Shown: positions 1-11,700 of the stretch, piece by piece
Position numbering within the stretch: the stretch's first letter is position 1
Layout of the letters: each line of letters begins with the position of its first letter
Assembly: GCA_036346405.1 (NCBI GenBank)
Contig: CM070550.1
Location: forward strand, 15,906,115 to 15,970,114
Source: Phyllostachys edulis
Taxonomy: Eukaryota > Streptophyta > Magnoliopsida > Poales > Poaceae
Direction: 5' to 3'
DNA length: 64,000 nucleotides
The notes under the pieces: model-generated
Seen by the model: only the letters and a program-made list of their open reading frames with translations
The model's database searches: none
Told to the model about the DNA's origin: nothing
Made by a program: the position numbers and the translations under genes

Positions 1-711
1 TAGCGACAAGGGGCTCAACAATGCGGAGAGATCCCTATCGCCAGTTGAATTGATGACATATCCATGTCGCTAATCCACCTAACGACAAAGATCCTAATTT
101 TTTTAATATTAAAATTTGGAAAACCGCCATTTGAAATGGCGATAGGGATCCCGTAAGTCCTCGACCGTCGCCATTCCAAATGGCAACACAATGTGCCCTA
201 TAAAAGATCCCAAAATTCTAGCATAACTCACTTTTATTCAGAAAAAAGAGAAAGAAGGGAGGGAATGAAGAGGAGTAGAGGTAAGGAGAGAAGCTGCGAA
301 GCACTGCCTGTCCGACCGCCCACCTTTGAGGTAATCTTTTTAACCGAAAGAATTATATAGTTTTAGATGTACGGTTACGTAGTGTAGTATGCTGTACATA
401 ATCTTTTTCGGTGGGTAGTTTAGTTTTAGATATGTGGTTAATTATGGAAATCTTGTTTACAGTGCAATACGTCAAATATGTCGGACGCCACTAACTTCAA
501 AATTTACTACGGTCACAGGAATATTCTTGAGGGTGCCAAGAGGATTGATCTGCATTATTTCCAATCGACGACCGTGACCCTAACAAGACCAGAGCAGCGT
601 ACATGGGGTGCTGTGATGCGGTGATTGTTCCACACATTCGATTTGGACCATGCCATGCATGATCTGAGATTGAGTTGCCTTGTCAATCGAGCACCACAGG
701 GCACATATTGG

Positions 712-1361
712 TAGTGATGGAAACGGATCGAATATGAATCAAGTAGTCTCGAATATGAATACAAATACGAATCCATATTTTTAAAACGAATACGAATTCC
801 AACATTCTCGAATACGAATACGAATCGAATGTCGTAACAAATATGAATTCGAATCGAATATGTACTCAATTCGATCGAATACGAATATCCTACAACTTTT
901 GCGACAAATCTCGATAGAACAAATTTATGTAGCATGATTACACGTCTACAGTCTACTATCTACACAAGTCGTAGCAATACCCAACAGTCACAGATTCGAC
1001 ACCGAATCAAGATCCCGTCGAAACATAAACGTTCTGGGAAAAAACAGATAGTATTCGTATTCGGGAAAAAACGGATAGTATTCATATTCGTATGTGGGGA
1101 AAAAATGATAGTATTCATATCCAGAAAAAAACGGATAGTATTCGTATTCGTATCCGGGAAAAAACGGATAGTATTCATTTTTTCGGATACTATCCTTTTT
1201 TTCCCGAATATGAATAACACCGAATACGGATACGAATACTATCAATTTTTTCAGATAGTATTCATTTTTCATTCGAATGCGGATTTTACTTACCACATTT
1301 GCGTTTTCTCAGATACAAATATCGGATAAAACGGATTATCCTTTACCATTTCCCATCCCTA
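712..1361. mobile_element. Non-autonomous hAT element, 650 bp, with 8-bp target duplication
   Basis: The element begins TAGTGATGGAAACGGAT and its other end, read in reverse complement, begins TAGGGATGGGAAATGG. It is flanked on both sides by the same 8 bases, CATATTGG (704-711 and 1362-1369). An 8-bp duplication with TAG..GATG-type termini is the signature of the hAT superfamily. The interior has no transposase; it is filled with repeats of GAATACGAAT and of GGGAAAAAACGGATAGTATTC in both orientations, so it can fold extensively. A related left end with TAGGGGTGAAAACGGATCGG occurs at 53609. The boundary call is strong. Confidence 0.85.
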
Positions 1362-1983
1362 CATATTGGGAGTTAGTGCAGCTCAAGAGAATATGGTCAT
1401 GGCAGTTATATGTACACAGGGCGAGGGAGGAACGGTGGGATTTGGTCCTTCTGACCCAAACATATACCATGCCCCACTCCTACATTGGCGGCTGAACAAG
1501 AAGGGGGTGGTGATGGCAAAGAAGAAGTCGGAGACTCCAGCCACAACACGGCGCACACAATAGTCGAAGGACTGGGAGTAGCTGATCCTGTCGATGAAGA
1601 CCCTGTGGAAGGAGCACCTTCAGTCAGGCAAGCTATTGGCTTGTTGACGAGGGTGAGGAGCTGGAGGGCCTAGTGCAAAGGATGGATCTCGAAGATCGGG
1701 ACTACATGGCATTGTTGCTTGGTATGGGGCAAATATGATATGTATTCTATTTCATCACACGGTAAGGAATATACTTAGAGTTAGATCCGAATGCCAGCAG
1801 TCATCTGGTCGGGGACTGGGTACAGGGGACCTCATCAGACCAGGATACTTATTATGTAACCTTTGGAATCCTTACGATTACAGGGGATGTTAGCCCTTGG
1901 GGTTACGACCACGAAGACATATGGTCTTTTATTATGGTTTAAAATAATACATAGAGATTTTAATTCTCGTCAGGAGTGTAGAG

Positions 1984-2238
1984 ATGTATAGTTACGACGT
2001 GGTTGGCCATTTCATTGACCATCCGACCTGGGAGCAACTTATCTAGGTCGCGGACATTGATAGGCTGAAGGGAAAAGTTGACCGATGACAGGTATGGCGC
2101 ATCAGGAACGACATGAACGAAGCAGAAGCTAGGCATCATATGAAGAAGTGCTCTATTTGTAGGGAGTCTGGGCACACATTCAAGAAATTCCCTACGAGAA
2201 ATCGGCACTCTGGATGTCACTGCAAGGACCTTATCTGA
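1984..2238 (+). pseudogene. Broken transposon ORF ending in a zinc knuckle
   Basis: A single reading frame of 85 codons runs from an ATG to a TGA and is interrupted by TAG at 2044 and TGA at 2086. Its C-terminal half reads WRIRNDMNEAEARHH, then CSICRESGHTFKKF, a zinc knuckle of the CX2CX4HX4C type in which the last cysteine is replaced by phenylalanine. This arrangement is seen at the C-terminus of plant Mutator-type transposases and of plant mobile domain proteins; I cannot tell which. Reading-frame fragments at 1366-1673 may be earlier exons of the same gene but I see no motif in them. The two internal stops could each come from one C-to-T change. Confidence 0.4.
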
Positions 2239-2640
2239 CCACCCGACTCAACACGGTCCACATGTGGGACGTTGAGGTCACGACCACGGGAAAAGTCCGT
2301 CCTCTTCAAATATGTGGTGCCCAATGCTTTGTAGTATCACTTTGATTTGTTAAAAAAACTAGGTGATGTTGTAGTGAATGGTTTGTAATGTCAGTGTGAT
2401 TTGTCCACAAAATATGTGACAACGTTGCGCTGAGTGTTATGTAATGTTATTGTGATTTGTCGACAAAATATGTGCTTGAAAATAATAAGTAAAAAAGATC
2501 ACTGTCGTCTGTTGAATTGGCGACAAGTCTTTATCACCAATTCAACTAGCGACAAAGACATCTTTGTACTGTTGAGACTTATGTCGCTAATTGGAATAGC
2601 GACAAGAGCGCGATAGGGCACCTACTTTTGTAAAAAAATC

Positions 2641-2989
2641 CAACTATTTAATTTTGTAATTATTGTTTAAATTAATATTATTTTAAAAAAATTCTCACGC
2701 GTACCACACGTGTACGGCTCCCTTAATTCTGTGCAAGCAATGCGGTGCAGCTTCACTTCGCACATGCATGTAGGAACATGAATTGACAATTTGACAAAGC
2801 TAGCTTTGGACAAAATTAATCAAGCAGTGTTAGGTCGCTAGGCCAATTCGTTTCCCGTTACGTTTTTGCCATTGAGCTATAGTTAAACAACAAAAACGTG
2901 CACGTAGCAACAGCGGCGCGCGCGTCACATGGACCAGCGGCGTCACACGTGCCTTCTTGCTACCAATACAGTAATACTGCTACAACTTT
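2641..2989. other. Intergenic DNA, nothing recognised
   Basis: AT-rich at its left and ordinary composition to the right. I see no ORF, terminal repeat or promoter that I can support. Confidence 0.5.
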
Positions 2990-3540
2990 TTCGATAAGGG
3001 AAGAGAAAACTCTCTTGATCTCTGTATCAATAATACACATAACATATTTTATTAAAGAGTTTAAAGTACCAAATTATGGCTTGAAGTCTTACAACCAAAA
3101 GAAGGTTGAAAGTTAAACTCAATCATTACAAATCCTGTTACTAGACCGCCACATATGAATGTTGAGAATTTCCTTAGCCACTAACTCCAACCTGGTGCTT
3201 CCAGTCAACACGGACTCCTTCTGGGCCGAATTCTGCAGATTTGCCCAAGCACTCAGCCAGTGCCACTTAAAAAGATAACCTGCAAGGGATTAGTAATAAT
3301 CTTTTTTTTTGTCAAAAACGTCATCATTCCGACATAACCAAATAGACCAATATAAAACACTAGCTCCCACTGGGAGGTGTATCTTTAATTTTTTTTGGAA
3401 TACCTACTAACCAGTTCCAAAATATGTTTGCTATACTCGTAGGATGAGATAAATTAAACGCACATTGAACAACCCACAATACGAGACGTGCAACGGAACA
3501 GTAAATAAAAAGAAGTTGATACTGCTACTACTGAGCTTAG
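2990..3540 (-). pseudogene. LINE 3' end with zf-RVT domain remnant
   Basis: Read on the minus strand from about 3513 to 3140, the translation contains the chain expected at the C-terminus of grass LINE reverse transcriptases. A region like VVQCAFNLSHPTSIANIFWN is followed by WNWLVGIPKKIKD, by IWLCRNDDVFDKK (with small frame slips), and by KWHWLSAWANLQ and LELVAKEILNIHMWR. This is the zf-RVT region plus the helical tail that precedes the 3' UTR. The 3' UTR-like part ends near 2990. The frame needs several shifts, so it is dead. It sits immediately upstream of the P450 promoter and transcribes away from it. I base this on recognition of the motif order only. Confidence 0.6.
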
Positions 3541-3712
3541 GGAAAGCGAAATTTCATTAGCCACCGCACGTTATTCACAGCAAACATGCACGGTGCTCTA
3601 AACTAATGGCCACACATTAAGATCCTAATGAGTTACGCCACCGCCGTACAGTGACCGTATTGGTATTTGGATATTATCCGTGACGTGGCCCAATCTGTGC
3701 CCTCGCTTGGCC

Positions 3713-3720
3713 TATATATA
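3713..3720 (+). promoter_or_regulatory. TATA box of the P450 gene
   Basis: TATATATA preceded by CC and followed by a C-rich run, 128 bases upstream of the chosen ATG. Transcription would be expected to start roughly 30 bases downstream, leaving a 5' leader of about 100 bases. It is the only good TATA box between the LINE remnant and the coding start. Confidence 0.7.
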
Positions 3721-3847
3721 CCCTTTCCCCCCTGCACAGGGAAGCAACTCACCAGTGACCAGTAGTAAGTAGCTAGCTAGTCACAAGACTAGCTTCTTGT
3801 ACTTGCCCTAGCTAGCTGCTGCAGAATACTTGGCTTGGCTTAGCATA

Positions 3848-5798
3848 ATGGACGAGTTCTTCTTCCAGTCGCTCCTGCTCTCCGTCGTTGCGGTGGCGCT
3901 GCTGCAGCTGGTGAAGGTGGCGCTGAAGCCGAGGCCGAGGATGCCGCCAGGGCCGTGGAAGCTGCCGGTCATCGGCAGCATGCACCACCTCGTGAACGTG
4001 CTGCCGCACCGCGCGCTCAAGGACATGGCGGACGTGCACGGCCCGCTCATGATGCTGCAGCTCGGCGAGACGCCGCTCGTCGTGGCCTCGTCCAAGGAGA
4101 CGGCGCGCGAGGTGCTCAAGACCCACGACACCAACTTCGCCACCAGGCCGAAGCTCCTCGCCGGCGAGATCGTCGGCTACGAGTGGGCCGACATCCTCTT
4201 CTCCCCCTCCGGCGACTACTGGCGCAAGCTCCGCCAGCTCTGCGCCGCCGAGATCCTCAGCCCCAAGCGCGTGCTCTCCTTCCGCCACATCAGGGAGGAC
4301 GAGGTGGGTCTCGACTCTCGAAACAATTATCACGTATAAGATATAGCTGCCTAGCTAGCCAGATATATTGTACGTGGCACAAAACTACAACTAACTAAAT
4401 TAATCAATTGCAATATAAGTCGTACCAAACATCACAAGACTGGGTACTTACATGCACGTACCACAGAACAGTGACATGAGCTAAATAGCACAGCAGCACA
4501 GGTCGAAAAGACAAGTACAGTGTGATGACAAGTACCATTCAAGAGGACGAGTGGTATTTGTACTTGGACACGTCTTAATCGAGATTTAAGAACAGTAGTA
4601 CTGGTTTTGAAGTGCTCTGCCTTTTGCTGTCTGCACGTACGTACGTACGTACGTAGGTGATGATGCGAGTGGAGGATGTCCGCGCGGCGGGACCGTCGAC
4701 GCCGGTGAACTTGACCGTGATGTTCCACACCCTGACCAACAGCATCGTGTCGAGGGCGGCGTTCGGGAAGAAGCGGAAGAACGCGCCGGAGTTCCTGGCG
4801 GCCATCAAGGCCGGCGTCGGGCTGTCCAGCGGCTTCAACATCCCCGACCTCTTCCCGACGTGGACCACCGTGCTCGCCAAGGTCACCGGCATGAAGCGCA
4901 GCCTCCAGGACATCCACAGGACGGTGGACTCCATCCTGGAGGAGATCATCGAGGAGAGGAAGGGCATCCGCGACGAGAAGATCAAGAGCGGCGCCGACAA
5001 CGTCGAGGAGAACCTCGTCGACGTGCTCATCGCCTTGCAGGAGAAAGGCGGCTTCGGCTTCCACCTCGACAACAGCAGAATCAAGGCCATCATTTTGGTG
5101 AGCCTACTTGTACGAGCTTTAATTTACTCGCGAACGCAAAGTGCATATAGCTAATTAGGAGATGCATGCAGGACATGTTCGCGGGCGGGACGGGGACGTC
5201 GGCGTCGGCGTTGGAGTGGGGGATGTCGGAGCTGATGCGGAACCCCGCGGTGATGAAGAAGCTGCAGGGGCAGATCCGGGAGGCGTTCCGTGGGAAGGCG
5301 GTGGTGACGGAGGGCGATCTGCAGGCGAGCAACCTGCGGTACCTGAAGCTGGTGATCAAGGAGGCGCTCCGGCTTCACCCTCCGGCGCCGCTGCTGGTGC
5401 CGCGGGAGAGCATCGACGTGTGCGAGCTGGACGGGTACACGATCCCGGCCAAGTCGCGCGTCATCATCAACGCGTGGGCCATCGGCCGCGACCCCAGGTA
5501 CTGGGACGACGCGGAGGAGTTCAAGCCGGAGCGGTTCGAGGAGGGCACCGTCGACTTCATGGGCAGCAGCTACGAGTTCATCCCGTTCGGCTCCGGCCGC
5601 AGGATGTGCCCCGGCTTCAACTACGGCCTGGCCAGCATGGAGCTCGCCCTCGTCGGCCTGCTCTACCACTTCGACTGGTCGCTCCCGGAGGGCGTCGCCG
5701 AGCTGGACATGGCGGAGGCGCCCGGCCTCGGCGTGCGCCGCCGCTCGCCGCTGCTGCTCTGCGCCACCCCCTTCGTCCCGGCCGTCTCCGCCGCCTAG
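3848..5798 (+). CDS. Cytochrome P450, CYP71 clan, CYP71Z-like
   Basis: An intact three-exon gene: exons 3848-4303, 4657-5097 and 5172-5798, both introns in phase 0 with GT-AG borders, giving 507 residues, the normal length for microsomal A-type P450s. The start is the ATG at 3848; the in-frame TTG at 3830 is not a plant start. Visible landmarks are an N-terminal membrane anchor (residues 5-22), the PPGP hinge (33-36), C-helix W125xxxR129, I-helix AGGTGTS (303-309), K-helix E363xxR366, PERF (418-421) and the haem loop F438GSGRRMCPG447 with Cys445 as thiolate ligand. It acts at the ER with a P450 reductase, inserting oxygen into a small lipophilic substrate. The sequence recalls rice and maize CYP71Z enzymes, several of which oxidise diterpene or sesquiterpene phytoalexin precursors; substrate here is inference. 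No terpene synthase lies in the window. The I-helix lacks the usual acidic residue. Confidence 0.93.
4634..4655 (+). repeat. ACGT tandem repeat at the intron 1 acceptor
   Basis: Intron 1 (4304-4656) ends in about five ACGT units immediately before the AG at 4655-4656. The usual pyrimidine tract is therefore displaced upstream or replaced. The reading frame on either side (EDE, then VMMRVED) supports this acceptor. Confidence 0.8.
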
Positions 5799-6630
5799 CT
5801 AGCTAGCTAGCTACGTCCAGCTGCTACTCCCAGCCATGCATGGCTGCATGCCACGCAGCTGCGTTGGTCGCATGCACCCATTACATGCATGCATGCTGGC
5901 TATTTACCATGCAGGGTTATCTCCATCTATCTCGCACGCTGTAATATCGATCGTTACGTAGTGTGTTGTACGTACGTAAGTTCCTCCATCAGCATGTGTA
6001 CGTAGTAGTATACAATTAAGTTGCTTGTACTGCTGTACGTGTGTCGTGTAGTGCGACCGTAATAATTGAGATCGATCCCTTGCATGGGCCCCCGTAATTT
6101 TAAGCAGAAGAGGGACAGATCTGCATGATCCCTTGCATGGGCCCCCGTAATTTTAAGCAGAAAACCGTGCTTTCCTGCATGCAGATGCGCGGTTTTCTAC
6201 TGGTTTTTATATACTACTCCGTACGTAATATGCTAGTTTGTTGGAGAGCTAGCGTAGCTGGCAACTAAAATACTAAACATCCGCACGCGCGTAAATCAAC
6301 GGTAGATAATGCGGGAGGATGTCCATCTAAGAGTATAGTTGCTTTTCCTCGTATGTATATACTTCAATCTCGTGATCGCTTCGCTGGCGCAGTCCACAGA
6401 ACATACACAACATCACATATGTCATGACACTGCTAATACATATAACCTGACCATCCTAAGTATTTTTACCTCTGGTAAATAATTAGCATGCGTTGCATGT
6501 GGTTATGTTACTTGCGATTCGGATCGCTGTCACAAATTACGGTCATGTATATGACCAATCTAAATACACTGAAAAGATATATTTGGCTTATTTAGATCAA
6601 AATATATATTTGACACACCAATACACTTCA
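5799..6630 (+). other. P450 3' UTR and downstream flank
   Basis: Just after the stop are AGCT and GCATG runs. A possible poly(A) region with AATAATTGAG lies at about 6061. A 36-base sequence starting GATCCCTTGCATGGG is repeated at 6074-6109 and 6127-6162. There is no further ORF that I can support, so transcript end and host flank cannot be separated by eye. Confidence 0.5.
6074..6162 (+). repeat. Two direct copies of a 36-bp unit, period 53
   Basis: The 36-base unit at 6074-6109 is repeated without change at 6127-6162, with 17 bases between. It probably arose by slippage in the downstream flank of the P450 gene. Confidence 0.85.
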
Positions 6631-8034
6631 CAGCGTGAACAATAATCTGTCACCTGAATTATACTGTACTAGTATCCCGGGCTCGCTCTTGGCGGGCGCA
6701 CTTGCTAGCAAGCGAGGCGGAGAAGCCGCACGCCACTGGCCCTTGGCCTTGGGTGCGCAGCAACCGATGCGGAAGGAATAGTTGCGCGCCACCATGTGCT
6801 CGAGCGGACGAAGGCAACGCGTTGCCGAATCGCGTGGCAGCGGGGAGAAGGCTAGATGCGCAAAACGAAACAAAAATCGGACGGCGAGTGCGAGGGGCGC
6901 GCAAGATCGTGCGGGCCAAAACTATAGGGGCGACGTGGCCTGTCGATTCGCGCATGAAGTTTCGCTCCGTTTATACCCGAGGATTCCATCCCTTGGAGCA
7001 ATTAATGTTCTGCGTGTAGTGACGAGCTGATCAATATGGTTTTCACCGTATCCCACCGTCCGTAACGATATACTTGGTCCTACCGTTCCTCTCAACAAAA
7101 AATAAATAAATAAACACGGTGTTATTGTCGTCAAACATATTAACAGTCTCACAGACGCTTGGATCGATAGTGGATACAACACATAAGAGCATGTACAATA
7201 GTGTGACATCAGCTGTCTGTAAGCTTTGACACGTAGGATACAAGATGATGTGGAGGAGAGAAGGGGTGCATAGAGAATTGGGCCGTCTCACGCAAAGAAT
7301 GATCGTAATACAGAAGATATATTGTATATAGATGAGCTATCTATAGACATGTAAATAGACAATCCATTGTATGAAATTGCCTATAGTCTTTGTCTACAAG
7401 TGACGTGGATGGTTGTTATAGATGCAGCAATTGCCTATACCATCAGACACGCCCTAACGTAGCAAGTAGCAACAGGGAAGCAGTTAAAAATAAAAAATAT
7501 ACTTCCACCATATACGACGTGTGTAACTGCTGGATTTGCCTCCTGTTGTCATGTGCCCTCCGTGGTTCTGCCACCGATCAGACAAGAGAATCTCTGGAGA
7601 TCTTATCTCAGTTGAAAGCTAGTAATTATATAGTTTTGGGAAAGACGCTTCGCGCGCGTTTTCAAACGTTTGTGATGTAGAATACGACCGGGCAATCAAT
7701 CAACATGAACATACGTACGTGGCGATCGGTCGAGCTAGCTAGGTATGGTCAAATTGAAGGAAAAGTGTGGTCAAGCCAAAGCAATTTATAATAGTATACT
7801 CCCCCGTTTCTTTTTCTAGCGAGTATTTTGGCTAGGCACAGTATTTTGTCTAGGCACAAAGATTAAGGAGGTTGTAAAACCAAGCAGTGGTGGAGCCAGT
7901 ATTTTCATGATAGGGATGAGAACTTACCAAAAGTTATTACATGTATTTATATACAATATATATAACAGGTATTTTCCCAAAAAAATTGGGGTACGGCCTC
8001 GCGAGAATGTTCTTGGCTTCGGCGGATGATTCAC
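6631..8034. other. Intergenic DNA, no gene recognised
   Basis: 6660-6960 is GC-rich but its reading frames show no motif. 7186-7460 has MITE-like ends (GAGCATGTACAATAG at the left) without a convincing partner. 7870-8030 is AT-rich and leads into the copia remnant. No promoter or RNA gene is supported here. Confidence 0.5.
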
Positions 8035-8602
8035 CACATCTAACAGTCGTGTGGATTGAATACCGCGCAAACCCTCACTATTATCTATGAAGTTAATGCA
8101 GCTTGTGTTGCACAAGTACAGATGGGTTATGTGAAGAGTCAACTCACAAAGTATATCAACTCAAGTTCTTCTATACTCATGAATTGTAAAAGATGGATGA
8201 AATTAAAGTACTGCATACTAAGTCATGTGAAAATCTTGTATATTTATTCACTAAATCACTTCCAGCATCTAGCTTTGAAAGGTGCGTACGTGGAATTAGA
8301 ATGATGAGACTTAGAGAAGTGCATAATTTTGGGGAAGAATCTTCGCGAACTCATTATTAAAGCTTGATCACGAAGATCGAGTACCCAAAGAATAAATCCT
8401 GCAGATTAAATGAAATTGGGTGGATTGTACTCTTTTTCCCTTGACGAGTTTTCCTGAAGCTTCTCGGCTAAGGTTTTTAATGAGGCAATTCGTGCAGCAC
8501 AGCAGACCGTGTTTCATGTACTATTGCTTCAAAAATTTTCCACTGGGTTTTTATTTAGTTTTGACAAGACAAAAACATGACGGATTAGTGCCCAAGGGGA
8601 AG
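8035..8602 (+). pseudogene. Ty1-copia 3' end: RNase H C-terminus and polypurine tract
   Basis: The plus-strand translation from about 8056 reads TIIYEVNAACVAQVQMGYVK, which matches the conserved end of the copia RNase H domain (usually IYEDNAACV, then a TKHI segment). It then breaks by frameshift; later fragments correspond to the LADLFTKSLP and GMRRL parts of the family in other frames. The Asp of EDN is Val here, so the domain is dead even apart from the shifts. The sequence ends in the polypurine tract AAGGGGAAG (8594-8602), directly followed by the LTR start at 8603. All of the 5' part of the element is missing. Confidence 0.75.
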
Positions 8603-8723
8603 TGTTAAGAAACCAGGCCCAGGCCAATAGTTCTGGCCCACGATGGGCTCCTCATCCATCCATTAGCCTATATAAAGGAGGGGGACACCAACCATTGTAC
8701 TACCGTTTACAGAAGAGCAATAA
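8603..8723 (+). repeat. Copia LTR (copy A), left part
   Basis: Begins TGTTAAGAAACC right after the polypurine tract and carries CCTATATAAAGGAGG, a TATA box. It is cut at 8723 by the large gypsy solo LTR and resumes at 59970-60107. The five bases AATAA at 8719-8723 are repeated at 59965-59969. The two parts add up to 259 bases, against 260 for the intact copy B at 60108-60367. Confidence 0.9.
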
Positions 8724-11700
8724 TGTCGGGACCCAAAAATGTAATTCTGGACCTTCTGTGTATACTGCACTAGTCTAGGATTACGCTAGTGCACACAGTG
8801 GCAACATCAATTAAATATCATTTCCATGTACAAAGATGACTAATAAATAGGCAAATAACAATAAATATTAGAGTAACGACCTTAAGGTCAAAGCTTACAA
8901 TTAATACCTCAGAAGGCGAATAACTCAATGAAGCTGCAGCGGAACGTAACGGAATAACTTTAATGAAGCCCATCCATATGCCCACAAGCAATCGGCTGGG
9001 GTAGCACGACCTAGTTCTCCACGATCCTTGAAGTAGACCTTGTTGTCCGACGATTCCTCCACTTCTGTTGATTGATTATAGCAAGTATGAGTACACAACC
9101 GTACTTGCAAGTCATACTAGAGAATGCAATGTATACATGATGGCTTATTCCAAAGGAATGGCTTCTGTGGTTCTTTTGCAAAAATGCAACATTTGCAACT
9201 GAATACAAATAATAGATTGAAAGCATAATTCAAAACAAATAGGCAATAATAGTTTAACACTTATTTTCACAAAGGACACAAAGCCTAATCAAATTATTCA
9301 CACAACCATATGACTTAAATCACACAGTTGTCCCTTCCCCATTGTTTTATGAAAATCTACCCCTCGTGTGAAATCCCCAAGCATGTCCATGACCGTGGGC
9401 GCGGCTATTCGAATAGATTGTTTAACACTCTACAGAGTTTATATACTTTACCCACAAGATGCAATCAACTGGATCAGAGCTGATCACAACAAAACCTTTC
9501 AAAAACTTCATCTCAACAATTGACACTCCCATTGTGCTTTGTCATTATACCAACCCTAACACAGTGCTTTGGTATAACACACACCGTTGGACAGGGAAGC
9601 GGCGAACCATCCCGCGATGCGACTACCTAGTAGTACACACCTCCACCCATCACTGAGTACCTAACCTACAACCCGAGTAATCAATGTCAAGACTCTGTAA
9701 CCTACTAAGTTAGGCCTGTTCCATACCAGGCATGTGGTCGTACAATAAGGTTCAGTTCAATGGCGCACAAAGTTAAGTCCTTAATTGACCAAGGCAAGAC
9801 TTCCAATTTCTATCTAAGGTCACACAGTTTATCATTCCTAATCACACAGTTCCACTTGCTCCCGTCTAAATCTTTTCTCACCCTGTTGGTTAAGTGCAAC
9901 GCATGCCATCATCGAGTAATAGCACACAGTACACACAGTTTTATCACATAGTTCCATAAGCACTTAGTCAGGTTTGTATTGCAATTCACATGAGATGATG
10001 ATTCGTGGCATGGCTAAGCAATCTACTCGTATCTAACCAACCCACGTTGGTGCTACGATAATACCAACTAATTAGTGAACCAATCTAGGGTGACAAACGA
10101 TTATGACATAATAATAGACAAGGTGGATATAACAAATTAGATTAATAACTAAACCCAAAATTATTTAAATAAATACTTCAAGTAAATGCAATAATTTGAA
10201 TCAAAGTATTTTTAAAACTGGGTTCAATATGACCAAAGGTATAACTTGCCTGGCTATAGCAATGATGATCTTATTTTATCTTTGATCTTCTACTTCCTTG
10301 ACTTTCAGCTCCTTTGGACGATTCCGGGACTTCAACGTCTAACGAGAAAGAAAGCTCAAAACAAACAAAATTCAAAAAGACAAATCAAATAAACTCCAAA
10401 TTAAAATTTAATGGTACTGGAAGGTAAAAACTTGAATGGACTCAATCGGAGTTCGGATGCAAAAGATATCGCTCTCGGAAGAATCACATGAGATGATGAA
10501 ATTGAGAGAGAAAAGAATATTCAGAGAATGTTCCTTCAGATTATAAATAAATAAAAAGAATTGAAGACTTACAAGTGGGGTCCATTGGTAAGTGAGAGAG
10601 AACAAAGGCAGTGAATGACATGAGGGACCAATAGGACAATTGAATTTTAGAAATTAAATTAATTTCTGAAGAAAACAAAGCGGATGACATGTGGGCCTTT
10701 GGTCTGTAGACCAAGTCCACGGATTTGGGTTTGGGTTTATGGTAGATTGGGTCTGGGTCCATGGGGCAGGGCAATGGCAAGTGGGGTCCACGATAAGTGA
10801 CTTGGTTCACATGAACCATGTCTACACGGGTGTGGTTTAGGGTTATGATTAGGTGGGTGCCATGTGGGCGGCTTAGGTGGCAGGGCAGTTGAGGTGGCAG
10901 GAGGTGGCGGCTACGTGGCGTGTAAGGTGTCAAGTGACTTAGGCGATGTGGCATGGCCATGCTGAGGTGGCTGCTGTGTCGGCTGTCCAGATCAGCAGAG
11001 GTAAGAAATAGAAAAGAACAGAGGGAGAAAGGAGTGCGGCTATGGTTTCCTCGGGTGATCCACGGTGGCGGCGACCAGCGACCGGCGGAATTACGGCGTG
11101 TGAAAACAGAACGGGGACACTGCCCTAATGCTAGGGGAGGTGATGGCTCAGCCTGAGGTGCACCGAGCCTTGCCGGCATCGGAGTTGAGCGGCGGTAGTG
11201 TCAAGGACACGAGGCGGCGGAGCACCGGTGTCAAGAAGATGAATTAACATAGGGGAAGCAACGCGGAGGAGCACCATGGAACTTGTGCAGCACTTACTGA
11301 GGACGGCGAACCAAACATGATAGTGGCTTGCCGGTGTTGGGGAGGATGGAGTTGGCAGCGGTGATGCAGCGGTCGGTTGCTCCAACCGACATGTGAAATC
11401 GATGACAGGCGTCGATGCGAAGCCGACAGTGGAGGGATTCAAGCATGGAGGGCTCGTTACTGGAGAACAAAACTGTGAAGATCGACACCGGTCATGAAGA
11501 AGATGAATGCAAGCGGCGGCCGAAGTTGATGAAGATGCCGATGGCATCGGTGCTAGAAGACGAGGAAGCTCCGGCGGGGCGGCAACAGAAGAAGGATGGT
11601 GAGGTGAAGCCAATGTTGCAACGGTGCGGCTTGAGGGGTCTTGACAACGACGAACGGTGATGAGGGGGTGCGGCGACGGCTTCGGAGGAGAAGGCACCCA

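Larger units (their letters stand above)
1..2632. mobile_element. DNA transposon fragment with GCGACA subterminal repeats (possibly CACTA)
   Basis: Short motifs built on GCGACAA and its complement TTGTCGC recur at both ends of this stretch (1-160 and about 2500-2610). They often lie next to GTTGAATTGG or its complement, the pattern expected of subterminal repeats of a DNA transposon. The right end, read on the minus strand, is TACAAAAGTAGGTGCCC, which resembles a CACTA terminus that has lost its first CACT. The left end lies outside the window, so no terminal pair or target duplication can be tested. A hAT element is nested at 712-1361 and a broken zinc-knuckle ORF lies at 1984-2238. A Mutator-like element is the main alternative. 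Confidence 0.35.

Noticed and set aside
3812..4333. 173-codon ORF on the minus strand over P450 exon 1
   Set aside because: Shadow frame of the GC-rich P450 exon; it has no promoter or recognisable product.
3848..5798. Membership of a diterpenoid gene cluster
   Set aside because: CYP71Z-type genes in rice can lie in such clusters, but no terpene synthase or second P450 is present in this window.
7186..7460. MITE-like block starting GAGCATGTACAATAG
   Set aside because: No matching inverted end or target duplication could be found by eye.
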